From Silvanigrella paludirubra (GTDB taxonomy: Bacteria > Bdellovibrionota_B > Oligoflexia > Silvanigrellales > Silvanigrellaceae), in the NCBI RefSeq assembly GCF_009208775.1, contig NZ_WFLM01000003.1:225374-289373 (forward strand): a DNA stretch of 64,000 nt, given 5' to 3'. Numbering within the stretch: position 1 is the first letter of the stretch; every line of letters begins with the position of its first letter. The position numbers were made by a program, and so were the translations under genes. Shown piece after piece: positions 1 through 9,091 of the stretch. The notes beneath the pieces are model-generated. The model ran no database searches and was not told where the DNA came from. It was given only the letters and a program-made list of their open reading frames with translations.

Positions 1-6
1 AAATCT

Positions 7-1200
7 TTAATTCAATATATCGACAGTGAGTTTCGTAATATATCGTCTGTCGATGACATAACCATTGTTAATTGGAACACTTTCGCCATATGTTGCGAAT
101 TCTAGATTAGCAAAAAGAATGTATATTGACATTCCTGCACTAAAAGTCTGCATTCCATAACCAAGTCTTGCAGAGAATGGTGCGTTAGCTCCGGTTTTTT
201 CACCAAAACTAAATTCACATCCTGCACGTAGCTTATTTCGGTCATCCACTCTTGGATCATTAATTCTTTCTTCTTCAATTGAGAGAATGGTGCCAACGTT
301 TTTGCTAATATCTGGACTAATACTTAAGCCCCCTTTAATATTCATTTTTTCAACTTCGTTGCTGGATGATGAGCTAGCAGCTTTATATGTGGTATCTCCA
401 ACATCTAGGAACGAAAAGGCTATTTTGGTGTTTATACTATCATAAAGGGGTAAAATAATTCCTGTATCAAAAGCAAAACCATAAGTATAATTCACATTTT
501 TATCAGAAGCCTTATTAGAAGCGTCTATAGCACCATTTTGATTGGCTTCAATCGTATTCATTTTTGTTGCTCTTTGCATAAATCTTGAGCCTAGTCCTAA
601 TACAATATGCCTAGAAAAGGTATAACTAAATCCCATAACAGGCCCATATTGATCGCGACTAAATAGAGTAAAGGTTCTATCGTAAGTCAATGGACTTGCG
701 CTAGTTGAATATGCACTAGTTTGGATTGAATTCGATTTTGTAGTATAACCATTAACGTAAGAATCAACTAAAATTCCTAATTGAAAACGCCCAATAACTA
801 CATTTGGAAATAAACTTAATCTTGTAAATACAATATTATTAGTATCAGAGTTTGTAACAGCTTTATTAATTATACCAGAAGGATACTCAAAGGAATTAAA
901 ATAATTTCCTAATAAATCTGTTGTATATGCGTTGCTTGAAAATGAAATATTAGGGAAAGAAGCACTTTTTAAAATTGATTTAGATTTTAAATTATTTAAA
1001 CCAATCCCTGCAGGATTTTGGAAGATAGTATTTTCATCGTCTGCAACGGCAACAAATGCGTCTCCCATACCTAGTGGTCTAGCACCTAAATACATTGGAG
1101 TAGGCGGAATTAAAATGGAGCTATCACTATAAACCCTATAATTAATTAATATTATTGATAAAATAACTATTAACTTAATTATTGATAAAAATTTTAGCAA
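7..1200 (-). CDS. Outer-membrane beta-barrel-like protein, exported, function unknown
   Basis: About 397 residues. The N-terminus has a hydrophobic stretch (about residues 5-20) ending near YRVYS, which looks like a signal peptide. Just after it comes a short conserved-looking segment with LGARPLGMGDAFVAVADD and then NPAGIG. This pattern is typical of the PorV/UPF0164 and FadL/OmpP1-like outer-membrane barrel families. The rest is rich in alternating Ser/Thr/Asn/aromatic residues, as in beta strands. I chose the TTG at 1200 because GGAG lies 6 bases before it; a GTG four codons upstream (1212) is possible but sits on the ribosome site. It is divergent from the lytic transglycosylase-like gene with almost no gap. 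Substrate is unknown. The barrel call is inferred from pattern, not from a search. Confidence 0.6.
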   Translation of the reverse strand: MLKFLSIIKLIVILSIILINYRVYSDSSILIPPTPMYLGARPLGMGDAFVAVADDENTIFQNPAGIGLNNLKSKSILKSASFPNISFSSNAYTTDLLGNYFNSFEYPSGIINKAVTNSDTNNIVFTRLSLFPNVVIGRFQLGILVDSYVNGYTTKSNSIQTSAYSTSASPLTYDRTFTLFSRDQYGPVMGFSYTFSRHIVLGLGSRFMQRATKMNTIEANQNGAIDASNKASDKNVNYTYGFAFDTGIILPLYDSINTKIAFSFLDVGDTTYKAASSSSSNEVEKMNIKGGLSISPDISKNVGTILSIEEERINDPRVDDRNKLRAGCEFSFGEKTGANAPFSARLGYGMQTFSAGMSIYILFANLEFATYGESVPINNGYVIDRRYITKLTVDILN

Positions 1201-1226
1201 CTTTATCTCCACATTTATAAAATAAT

Positions 1227-1871
1227 TTGTTATATGTACTCGGTGTTTTTTTCTATGTTTTTAGAGTACTTAGTAATACTGAGGGGTTTGTGGTTCCTAA
1301 TATAGATTTTTTGGCTTCTATTCCTGAGGGCCAAGCTATCCAGTACGTTTCAAAAAAGAGAGATATACCTTGTCACGTGCTATTTTTAGCTGCAGCAGGT
1401 AAGGCATCTTCGAATAAACTTCCTGCAGACGAGCGTTTGCTTATGATGAATTTTGCAAAAGCAGCTTGTGACACTCAAAATCCCGATATTTTATGGCAAA
1501 TAGCTCATGTTGAATCTATGTTTAAAATAAGAATAGTAAATATAGAAGGAAAACAGGTTCTTACTGGTAATGATGCTAAAAAGTTTTTATTAAAAGGGTT
1601 ACCAAAAAATAAAAATGTTGATATTGGCCCCTTGCAAATTAATTGGAAAGCTAACGGATCAAAATGGGAATATGAGCCCATAAAATATTTAAACGGCGAA
1701 TTTTCTGTTGATTTTTTATCCAATAAAATTTTAAAAACATATGTTAAAACTTGTGGTGATAAATGGATAAACTGTTACCATTCCTATAATAAAGATAGAG
1801 GTTTGGGATACAGAAATAAAATAGAATTATCAGGAAGAAAATTAAGAAACATCCTTGTTACTTATTTATAA
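1227..1871 (+). CDS. Lytic transglycosylase-like (SLT fold) protein
   Basis: A 214-residue protein with the layout of a small soluble lytic transglycosylase, which cleaves peptidoglycan glycan strands in the periplasm. Seen: a candidate catalytic Glu in IAHVESMFKIR (about residue 97), a VDIGPLQINW block (about 132-141) matching the 'GxxGLMQIN' motif of SLT domains, and a late CYHSYNKD block where the family has an aromatic-Tyr motif. Two of the usual Gly/Met positions are changed, so activity is not certain. The reading frame opens at a TTG without a clear ribosome site, giving a hydrophobic N-terminus that could be a signal peptide. A GTG at 1290 is an alternative start. The gene begins 26 bases from the divergent outer-membrane gene, so its promoter must overlap that gene or its leader. 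Confidence 0.6.
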   Translation: MLYVLGVFFYVFRVLSNTEGFVVPNIDFLASIPEGQAIQYVSKKRDIPCHVLFLAAAGKASSNKLPADERLLMMNFAKAACDTQNPDILWQIAHVESMFKIRIVNIEGKQVLTGNDAKKFLLKGLPKNKNVDIGPLQINWKANGSKWEYEPIKYLNGEFSVDFLSNKILKTYVKTCGDKWINCYHSYNKDRGLGYRNKIELSGRKLRNILVTYL

Positions 1872-1877
1872 TCACTT

Positions 1878-4058
1878 TTATAAAATATTTAATATTTCTT
1901 CTTTAGATAAAGTAAACTTTTCACCTTTAATTTGGTTTAATTGTTCTTGTGAAGCATTATCCAAAATTTGTGAAGCGGTTTGAATTTTATCAATTAAGGA
2001 TTTTTTAATATATTCATCAACGGTTTCTAAGCCAACTAAATGGATTACTAAACATTTTTCTGAATTTTGGCCAATACGGTGGAAACGAGCTTGTGACTGA
2101 ACGTAACTTCCTCCATCAAAATTTAAATCCATATATATCATTGTATCTGCTTTCATTTTTCCATCTCTAGGCAATAGAGTTAAACCTTCTTTAGCAGATT
2201 GTGGTGTGGCAATAAATAAACGACATTCAGGATTATTTTGAAATTGTTCTACACTATTAGCTCTATCTTGAATATTCATTTCACCAGTATGAGCAACTGC
2301 GCCATAACTTTCAGCATATGTCTCTGCTAAATAATTTACGTTTCCTACAAAGTGGCTCCATAAAATTACTTTTTTTGTTTCATCAGAAAATATATCTGTT
2401 AAAATATCTTCAAGTTCTGTTAATTTAGCATTAGGACCATTATAATTAGGATCAATAAGCATTGGATTTGAACAAATCTGAGATAAGCGAAGCAATCTTA
2501 CTACAATATTATTTGCTTGCATTGAATACTCTTCAGGACTCATATTTTCTATTTCACTTCTAACAGAGTCTCTCATTTTAGCATATATTGTTTTTTGTTC
2601 TGCTTTAAGTTCAATGCTATAATCTTTATAAATTATAGGAGGTAAATCTAAGACTTCATTTTTTAAACGACGTAAACTTGTTGCTTGAATTCTTTTTCTA
2701 AGTTCTTCACCGTTTCTAACCCCGATAAATTTTTCTACTTTAACTTTTCTTCTACCTTGGTTAATTTCAAGAATATCTATATAGCAAAATGTATTTTTAA
2801 ATGCAGGAAAACTCGTTCCAAAAGTATTTCCATTATCCATAACAAAATATTGAGCAAAAAGGTCAATTGGTCTATTTGCAATTGGTGTACCTGTTGCAAT
2901 AACACAACGCTTAGCTCCGTTTCGAATAAATTTTGCACTAATTGTTGTTTGAGCCATTAGGTTTTTAATTCTTTGGCTTTCATCAAAAACAATCATGCCA
3001 TCCCCATTTTGGATCCAATTGGCTAATGCTTCTTTTTCTAATCTAATACCTTCATAGTGGATAATAAATATAGGGGAATCACTTTGTATTAATTTAGCTC
3101 TTTGTGCAGGTGAACCCTCTATAACTGTAAAAGGTGTAGATGTTGCTAAAGATAACTCTTCTTGCCAAGTTCTTACTAGAGATTTTGGAGCAACAATTAA
3201 ACAACGATCAATAGATTTATTTTGTAAAAGCATTGCAACAGAGGAAGCAATTTGAAAACTTTTACCACATCCCATTTCATCTAATAACGCACATGCAGAG
3301 TTTTGTAATAAAAATTCAATACCCGTAATTTGGTGTGAATAAGGTTTTCGTTTAAATGGAAATAAAGCTAATTGTTCTCTTGTTTTGTTTAGTATTTTTA
3401 GTTGATCTTCTGATATTTTTTGTTCTTTTGAGGTAGAGCCAATCATCGCTTCACTACCAATGCTTGTTTGAACTTCTGTATTTAAATCAAACTCTTCAAA
3501 CCAGCTTTCACGTAATATTAATTTACCTAATTTGTTTGGAGCAATATTTGCATAATATTTTCCTTTTACAAACTCGGTTAATTCTTTATATGCTTCATCT
3601 GTTATTTTAAAGCCTTTACCAATAATATCGAAAAGATCATCAAATGCCCCGATAAATACTTTCCATGCTCTATTATCAGGATCCCATTGTCTTTCATTTC
3701 GATCAAGGCCTTTAATTCTATCAATTGTGTTTTGATTATAATTAAATGTAACTTTAAAATTACCTTCTTCTAAATCAATTATTGTATTTGTATTTAAGTA
3801 ACGGCCTTCTTCATAAATTTTAGAAATATTTTTTAGTATTCGATCTAAATGTTTTGTTTGAAGAGGAGGTGCAAGGTGAATTTTTATTTTTTTTAAGTTT
3901 AATGTGCCAATTATTTCTTGTTTTTCAAATTTAGGTTGTTCAACTATGACAGGTTTAATTTCATTTTTTTTATCATCGATGATTCCAAATGTAAGACGAA
4001 TCGGCCCTTTAGGGGGTTTTGGACGATATGTATTCTTATTATTCCCTTTAAATCCCAT
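1878..4058 (-). CDS. SNF2-family DNA helicase/translocase with HARP-like N-terminus
   Basis: A 726-residue superfamily 2 ATPase. Motifs in order: Walker A as DEMGCGKS (about 257), DESQ box in place of DEAH/DEGH (about 357), ATGTPI (motif III), LWSHF (motif IV), and QARFHRIGQ (motif VI, about 655). The last is a hallmark of SWI2/SNF2 enzymes. Around residues 90-125 there is a WDPDNRAWKV segment resembling the HARP/SMARCAL1 and related 'W-D-P-x-x-x-x-W' repeat found ahead of SNF2 domains in proteins that remodel or anneal DNA. I set the start at 4058 because GGAG lies 9 bases upstream; the frame runs 16 codons further without one. It converges on the transglycosylase-like gene. Role in repair or restart is inferred from family only; no methylase or nuclease partner is next to it. 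Confidence 0.85.
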   Translation of the reverse strand: MGFKGNNKNTYRPKPPKGPIRLTFGIIDDKKNEIKPVIVEQPKFEKQEIIGTLNLKKIKIHLAPPLQTKHLDRILKNISKIYEEGRYLNTNTIIDLEEGNFKVTFNYNQNTIDRIKGLDRNERQWDPDNRAWKVFIGAFDDLFDIIGKGFKITDEAYKELTEFVKGKYYANIAPNKLGKLILRESWFEEFDLNTEVQTSIGSEAMIGSTSKEQKISEDQLKILNKTREQLALFPFKRKPYSHQITGIEFLLQNSACALLDEMGCGKSFQIASSVAMLLQNKSIDRCLIVAPKSLVRTWQEELSLATSTPFTVIEGSPAQRAKLIQSDSPIFIIHYEGIRLEKEALANWIQNGDGMIVFDESQRIKNLMAQTTISAKFIRNGAKRCVIATGTPIANRPIDLFAQYFVMDNGNTFGTSFPAFKNTFCYIDILEINQGRRKVKVEKFIGVRNGEELRKRIQATSLRRLKNEVLDLPPIIYKDYSIELKAEQKTIYAKMRDSVRSEIENMSPEEYSMQANNIVVRLLRLSQICSNPMLIDPNYNGPNAKLTELEDILTDIFSDETKKVILWSHFVGNVNYLAETYAESYGAVAHTGEMNIQDRANSVEQFQNNPECRLFIATPQSAKEGLTLLPRDGKMKADTMIYMDLNFDGGSYVQSQARFHRIGQNSEKCLVIHLVGLETVDEYIKKSLIDKIQTASQILDNASQEQLNQIKGEKFTLSKEEILNIL

Positions 4059-4275
4059 ACTTTCATTCTCCAAAACTAATGTTGCAATAGGCCAAACTAA
4101 ATGCAAATATTTATTTCAAACTCAATGTACGCTATTTATGAAAGAGTATAAAACTCTTTTTTAATGCTAGTAGACATTGTTAACAGCTTTCTTTAAATTA
4201 CAAATTAGCACATGCCAATAAAAATATTGCTGTGCCTATTTGTAAAAGGGCATCTTGTCCCTTGGAGACTTAGTT

Positions 4276-4899
4276 ATGGATAAAATTGTTTGTGTTGGCA
4301 AGAATTACATGGAACATGCAAAAGAGTTAGGTGATGCCATTCCAGAAAAACCAGTACTTTTTATTAAACCCAAAAGTATTTTAAGGGCTGCAATCGATCA
4401 TGAAGAGCTTTCCTTGGTTATTCCTCAAGTGTCTAGTTCATTGCACTATGAAGCTGAAATTGTTTTACGTCTTGATAAAGGTGGATATCAATTAGATTTA
4501 AAAGAAGCAGAAAAAGCCATTGGAGCTGTTTCAATTGGACTAGATATGACACTAAGAGAACTTCAAGCAAAACAAAAAAAAGAAGGACATCCTTGGACAA
4601 CTAGCAAAGTATTTGTAGACAGTGCTGTAGTTGGCCCATGGTTAAGAGTATCTGAATTTCCAAATTATTTAGAAGAAAAATTTACATTTTCTCTTGATGA
4701 TAAAGTCAAACAGGAAAGTTTTGGAAAAAATATGACAATGTCACCTATCGAATGTGTTTCTTACATTAGTAAGTTTTTTCCGCTTGTTGCTGGAGATCTT
4801 ATATTTACTGGAACACCAGCTGGGGTAGGGCCCGTGACTTCAGGACAAAGAGGGGTTCTTAGTTTTGGATCTATTCGTTATTCTGTTCTTTGGTCGTAA
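4276..4899 (+). CDS. Fumarylacetoacetate hydrolase family protein (FAHD1/YcgM-like)
   Basis: 207 residues, the usual size for the single-domain FAH enzymes that hydrolyse acylpyruvates or decarboxylate oxaloacetate, with a bound Mg2+. Seen: start region VCVGKNYMEHAKELG (substrate loop), FIKPKS, LHYEAEIVL with the two metal-ligand Glu residues (about 59 and 61), GLDMTLRELQ carrying the third acidic ligand, and TGTPAGVGPV near the C-terminus. The ATG at 4276 has GGAG 8 bases before it, so the seven upstream codons of open frame are not used. Stand-alone gene with a 211-base AT-rich gap after it. The exact substrate cannot be told from sequence. Confidence 0.85.
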   Translation: MDKIVCVGKNYMEHAKELGDAIPEKPVLFIKPKSILRAAIDHEELSLVIPQVSSSLHYEAEIVLRLDKGGYQLDLKEAEKAIGAVSIGLDMTLRELQAKQKKEGHPWTTSKVFVDSAVVGPWLRVSEFPNYLEEKFTFSLDDKVKQESFGKNMTMSPIECVSYISKFFPLVAGDLIFTGTPAGVGPVTSGQRGVLSFGSIRYSVLWS

Positions 4900-5110
4900 T
4901 AGCTGTGATTAAATAAAAATTCTACTTTAAATAAATAGAAAATGTTAAAATAAATAAAATATAATTAATAATTTTTAAAGATTACCAAATATTTTTAATA
5001 AATTATTAATATATAAAATTGACTAAAAAAAATTATTTAATTAAAATTTTTTAGATACTATTGTATTGAATTATAATTTTATCAAATTTTAGAGATATTG
5101 AGGATGAATT

Positions 5111-5353
5111 ATGATTAAAAAGTTTTTATCTTTATCTATTTTATTGTTTTCTAGCTTACCCGTTAGTGCAAAAATAAATAAATATTTTTCAAATAATATA
5201 GAAATTTTAAATTCTGAAATATCTAATTCAAAAAATTTTTTAGAATGCTCAAAGGCATGTTTAACAGATAAAAAAAATATTGAAGATATTTTAGGAATTC
5301 AAAATTATGATGAAATTTATGAAAATGAAATGATTTTTAAAGAATTATTTTGA
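5111..5353 (+). CDS. Small secreted protein of unknown function
   Basis: 80 residues. The first 20 form a clear Sec signal peptide (Lys-Lys, hydrophobic core, cleavage likely after VSA). The mature part is about 60 residues, acidic and Asn-rich, with two cysteines (ECSKAC) that could form a disulphide. GAGG precedes the ATG by about 7 bases. I do not recognise a family. Its last 9 bases overlap the end of the convergent hydrolase gene. Confidence 0.6.
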   Translation: MIKKFLSLSILLFSSLPVSAKINKYFSNNIEILNSEISNSKNFLECSKACLTDKKNIEDILGIQNYDEIYENEMIFKELF

Positions 5354-6262
5354 ATCATAAAAAGATTTAGGAAATAATTCTACATAAGATAATATATTAT
5401 CATTTAAATTTTTTTCGCATTTATCTTTCGATTCTGTTAAATGAAAACATAAATAATTTAATAATTTTTTTCTGTAAATATCGTCTTTTATTACCATTGC
5501 AGAACAATGCCCTTTTTCATTTAATTCCCAAAACTCTTTAGGATTTTCAGCTTCTTTAAACAAAGAAGAACCTGATTCAAAGGGAACAACTGGATCTTCT
5601 GTGCTATGAATAAATAATGTAGGAATTTTAACTTGTTTTATATAGTCAATGGGACTTAAATTATCTGAAACTAGAAAACTAAGAGGCCATTGCAAAGGCC
5701 AGGTAAGCCAAATACTAGATAATTTTTGTCTCGAGATTATTCTATATGAACCAAATGTACTATCTAAAATAATTGCTTGCACTTGCTGAATTGGGTTTTC
5801 AACATAAGCGGGAACCGCAACTGCTCCTCCTAGGCTTTGAGCAAAAATAAATATGTCTTTTGTTCTTGAATTATCTTTTAACCAATTTAATACAGATTTA
5901 CTATCTATAAATAAACCATCTCGGGTTGGCTTTCCTGTTGATTTACCGTATCCACGATAATCAAATGAAATAATATCATAACCATAGCTTGCTAACCAAG
6001 ATAGATACATGAAATGAGTAGTTATATTTTCAGCATTTCCATGAAAATGTAAAATAGTTGCATACGGGTCTTTATTTTTTGAATAAATAAACCATCCATT
6101 TAAATTCTCATTATCTTCTGTTTTAATAGATATTTCATCATATTTTAAGTTTAATTTGTCTGGTGTTACCCTTACTTCAGAATCAGGATAATAGAAAAGG
6201 TGATTACAACCCGAAACTAAATTAATAACAATAAATAAATAAAAATAAATACTTTTAGTCAA
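5345..6262 (-). CDS. Alpha/beta hydrolase lipoprotein (BEM46/YfhR-like)
   Basis: 305 residues. An N-terminal lipobox (LVSGC, Cys about 19) marks it as a lipoprotein. The hydrolase core has HFHGNAENI (oxyanion-hole strand), FDYRGYGKSTG, the nucleophile elbow AQSLGGA (Ser about 141), an Asp in HSTEDPVVP (about 221) and the catalytic His in KGHCSAM (about 251), so the Ser-Asp-His triad is complete. This arrangement is typical of BEM46/YfhR-type serine hydrolases, whose substrates are mostly unknown. It begins with TTG, with AAGGAG 8 bases upstream. Convergent with the small secreted protein gene. Confidence 0.85.
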   Translation of the reverse strand: MTKSIYFYLFIVINLVSGCNHLFYYPDSEVRVTPDKLNLKYDEISIKTEDNENLNGWFIYSKNKDPYATILHFHGNAENITTHFMYLSWLASYGYDIISFDYRGYGKSTGKPTRDGLFIDSKSVLNWLKDNSRTKDIFIFAQSLGGAVAVPAYVENPIQQVQAIILDSTFGSYRIISRQKLSSIWLTWPLQWPLSFLVSDNLSPIDYIKQVKIPTLFIHSTEDPVVPFESGSSLFKEAENPKEFWELNEKGHCSAMVIKDDIYRKKLLNYLCFHLTESKDKCEKNLNDNILSYVELFPKSFYDSK

Positions 6263-6376
6263 TTTTCAGACTCCTTAATGATCGAGTTAAACAGATTTAT
6301 TATTGACTAATATATAAATCCTTAATAAACATATATATAAACAATTATTCGTAACATTGTAAGGAGCCTTATCAAG

Positions 6377-6508
6377 ATGTTTTGGAAAAAATATTTGCCT
6401 TTTGGTATTAAAGTTTTTTCTGCTTCTTTTTATGTTATTGAAAAAAAAATTTTTGGTAACCAAGTGTTAAGATTTTTTTCAAAAATTCTTTTCAGAATTT
6501 TATCATAA
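6377..6508 (+). CDS. Small 43-residue basic ORF coupled to the DUF4105 gene
   Basis: ATG at 6377 with a strong ribosome site (AAGGAG, 10 bases before). The product is a 43-residue Phe/Lys-rich peptide (starts MFWKKYLPFG) with 8 Lys/Arg and many aromatic residues. Its stop (TAA) shares one base with the ATG of the next gene (TAATG), the classic layout for translational coupling. It could be a real membrane-binding small protein or a leader peptide that opens the start of the downstream gene. No similarity recognised. Confidence 0.5.
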   Translation: MFWKKYLPFGIKVFSASFYVIEKKIFGNQVLRFFSKILFRILS

Positions 6509-8439
6509 TGATCATAAAAAATATTATAAATTATTTTTTATATATTATTTTATTTTTTAATTGTATTTTTCAGTCTAAAAAACTCTATGGTGAGTCCTTA
6601 AGCTATATAGATAATTTAATTTTTGAGGCTCAATCTAAAAAACTTTGGGACAAAAGAGCTTGGATAAAGTTATTGCTTATACCTGATCATTTTTTTTATA
6701 ATAATAAACGAAGTTTAATAAGTGATAAGTCTTATTTTTTAGCCCTAGATGGAAAATATAATCCTGAAAATGAACTTATTTCAACTCTTAAAGCATTTAA
6801 TGAGCCTTTAGTTATTAATAGTTCTATGCATCCTCAGTGTAAATATGCTGCTCGTTTTTACTGGCTTGTTAAAGAACTTAAAATTGATCCTAGTAAAATG
6901 ACATTTCAGTCATGTCCAGAATATAATAAATTTATTAATTATTTAAATTATGAAGATGTTTCACTTGTTTTTTCTAATTATGTTGCAGATGGTCCTGGAA
7001 CTTTATTTGGACATACTTTCTTAAGGCTTCATAGAAATTCCTATTCAAATGGTGATTCTGTTCTTCAGGATGATATTGTAAATTTTTCAGCTTTTGTTCC
7101 TCAAGAAAAAGAATTTTTATATCCAATTAAAGGTTTAGCTGGTGGATATAAAGGAAGATTTTCTCTTGTTCCTTATTATCAAAAAATACAAGAATATAAT
7201 AATTATGAAAGTAGAGATTTATGGGAATACAGATTAAATTTATCGAAAGATGAAATACGTTTACTTGAAAGGGTGTTATGGGAAGTTGGTTGGTTCTATA
7301 TTGATTATTATTACTTAGATCATAATTGTGCTTATATTATGCTTTCTATACTTGAAGCTGTTAAACCTGATTTAGAATTAACTGGTAAGCTTTGGTTGTA
7401 TGCCATTCCTTCTGATACAATTCGAATAGTAAATCGTGTTCCAAAATTCATAAAAAGTATTCATTATAGACCATCTGTTTTGTCACGTTACAAAGAAAGA
7501 ATGTCTGTTTTAAATCAAAATGAAACAAAGATTGTAAGTAATATAATTTCTAATGATGAAACAGTACTAATTAAATCATTATCAAATGAATGTGATAAAT
7601 ATTGTAAAGCACGAACAATTGATTCTGCTCTTGAATATATAGACTATAAAGAAAAACTTGTCGGTTCAAATAATCCTATTGAGTTTCAAAATTTAAGAAA
7701 TCAATTGCTAATTGCAAGATCGCAAGATGGGGTTAAATCAGATCCCTTATTATATTCACCAAAATCAAATGCCCCTCATTTAGGACATGATTCTGGTCTT
7801 GTTTCTTTAAATCTTGGTTCCTCAATTAATGGAGATATTTATTCAGATTTAAGATGGCGACCCGCATTACATGATATCGAAGCAAATGAACAAGGCTATA
7901 GCAATGGATTGGGCGTAGGTTTTTTAGATACAATTCTTCGAGTAGATTATAAAAATAAACAGATTAATTTAAAAAATTTTCATTTATTAGAAATTACATC
8001 TTTGCCAGAACAAGTTCCAAATATTCAATTTCTCGCCTGGCATTTTGATATTGGATATGAATATGGATTTGGATTTGGAGATGCTTCAACTCAAGGAAGA
8101 GAATATTTAAAAATGGGTTTTGGTTCAGCACTTTTTGGTTTTGAAAATAAAGCTTTATTGTTTGCTATTATTCAAGGAGATTTTGGATATTCTTCTGATT
8201 TTGGTGCGCATATAGGCCCAACGCTTTCTATTGGTGGTCTTGCAAAACTTTCACCATATTTTAAATTAATTTTACAATCCGATTTTTCTAAAAGATATAA
8301 CTATGAAAGAAATATTGATTCTATGGAACATTCTTTAATTTTAAATTATTATATTGCTCAGAATTTTGAAACTCAAATAGGGTATGTAAATAAAAATGGA
8401 ACAAATGAAATTTCATTAGGATTACGGATTTATTATTAA
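6508..8439 (+). CDS. DUF4105 (Lnb N-terminal periplasmic) domain envelope protein
   Basis: 643 residues. After a signal peptide/TM segment (about 5-27) comes a DUF4105/Lnb-type domain. Its mark is the GPGTLFGHTFLRLH block (about 161-174) followed about 100 residues later by LDHNCAYIMLSILE (Cys about 272). The spaced His and Cys suggest a permuted papain/NlpC-like fold, but that is inference. The C-terminal third (about 430-643) has alternating hydrophobic strands ending in a Tyr (LRIYY), like an outer-membrane barrel. The start has no ribosome site of its own because it overlaps the stop of the 43-codon ORF. Often multi-copy in Bdellovibrio-like bacteria; function unknown. Confidence 0.75.
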   Translation: MIIKNIINYFLYIILFFNCIFQSKKLYGESLSYIDNLIFEAQSKKLWDKRAWIKLLLIPDHFFYNNKRSLISDKSYFLALDGKYNPENELISTLKAFNEPLVINSSMHPQCKYAARFYWLVKELKIDPSKMTFQSCPEYNKFINYLNYEDVSLVFSNYVADGPGTLFGHTFLRLHRNSYSNGDSVLQDDIVNFSAFVPQEKEFLYPIKGLAGGYKGRFSLVPYYQKIQEYNNYESRDLWEYRLNLSKDEIRLLERVLWEVGWFYIDYYYLDHNCAYIMLSILEAVKPDLELTGKLWLYAIPSDTIRIVNRVPKFIKSIHYRPSVLSRYKERMSVLNQNETKIVSNIISNDETVLIKSLSNECDKYCKARTIDSALEYIDYKEKLVGSNNPIEFQNLRNQLLIARSQDGVKSDPLLYSPKSNAPHLGHDSGLVSLNLGSSINGDIYSDLRWRPALHDIEANEQGYSNGLGVGFLDTILRVDYKNKQINLKNFHLLEITSLPEQVPNIQFLAWHFDIGYEYGFGFGDASTQGREYLKMGFGSALFGFENKALLFAIIQGDFGYSSDFGAHIGPTLSIGGLAKLSPYFKLILQSDFSKRYNYERNIDSMEHSLILNYYIAQNFETQIGYVNKNGTNEISLGLRIYY

Positions 8440-8447
8440 ATTTAAAA

Positions 8448-9053
8448 TTAATCTTTTAAATTATTTAAAGCTCTAACACCCATGTTTTTATCCCAAGTAA
8501 CTTCTTTTATGTTTACAAGTTTTTGGACCCAGCGAGAAAGAACAAATAAAAGGTCTGAAAGTCTGTTTATATAAGGAATAATTTGAGGATTGATTTCTTT
8601 TTCTTTTGATAACGAAACAATTAATCGTTCCGATCTTCTGCAAATGGTTCTTGCTAAATGCAAATATGAATTTAATAAAGTTCCACCGGGTAAAACAAAT
8701 TCATGAAGAGGTTCTAATAAATTCTGACATAGATCGATTATTTTTTCTAACTGTTTAATATCAAATTCATTAATTACAATCATCTTTTCCCAGCGAGAAG
8801 ATAAAGGTGTTGCTAAATCTGCACCTAAATTAAATAAGTCATTTTGAATTGCAAAGAGCCAGGTATCAAGAAGTTTTTGTTCTTTACTGGGAATATTAAG
8901 TATATTTTGTCTACAAATTCCAATAATACTATTTAGTTCATCAACAGTTCCATAGGATTCTATCCTTAAATCATCTTTAGATATTCTGCTACCGTCTGCT
9001 AACCCTGTAGTCCCTTTATCTCCTGTTTTCGTATATACTTTAACAATTCTCAT
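8448..9053 (-). CDS. Cob(I)yrinic acid a,c-diamide adenosyltransferase, PduO type
   Basis: 201 residues, typical for PduO/MMAB-type ATP:cob(I)alamin adenosyltransferase, which makes adenosylcobalamin in the cytoplasm. Seen: YTKTGDKGTTGL (residues 7-18, ATP-binding), YGTVDELNSIIG (about 34-45), LPGGT, and the ARTICRRSERL block (about 136-146) with the Arg residues that contact ATP and the intersubunit salt bridge. AAGGA lies about 9 bases before the ATG. It is the last gene of the nucleoside-transport operon, only 38 bases behind the second permease, an odd pairing with no other cobalamin gene nearby and no cobalamin riboswitch in the gap. Confidence 0.9.
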   Translation of the reverse strand: MRIVKVYTKTGDKGTTGLADGSRISKDDLRIESYGTVDELNSIIGICRQNILNIPSKEQKLLDTWLFAIQNDLFNLGADLATPLSSRWEKMIVINEFDIKQLEKIIDLCQNLLEPLHEFVLPGGTLLNSYLHLARTICRRSERLIVSLSKEKEINPQIIPYINRLSDLLFVLSRWVQKLVNIKEVTWDKNMGVRALNNLKD

Positions 9054-9091
9054 AAAATATATCCTTGTTTTAATAAAACGATTTATAAAAA

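Noticed and set aside
4964-5010. 11-bp inverted repeat in the gap before the small secreted protein
   Set aside because: Only A/T bases in a region that is nearly all A/T, so likely chance.
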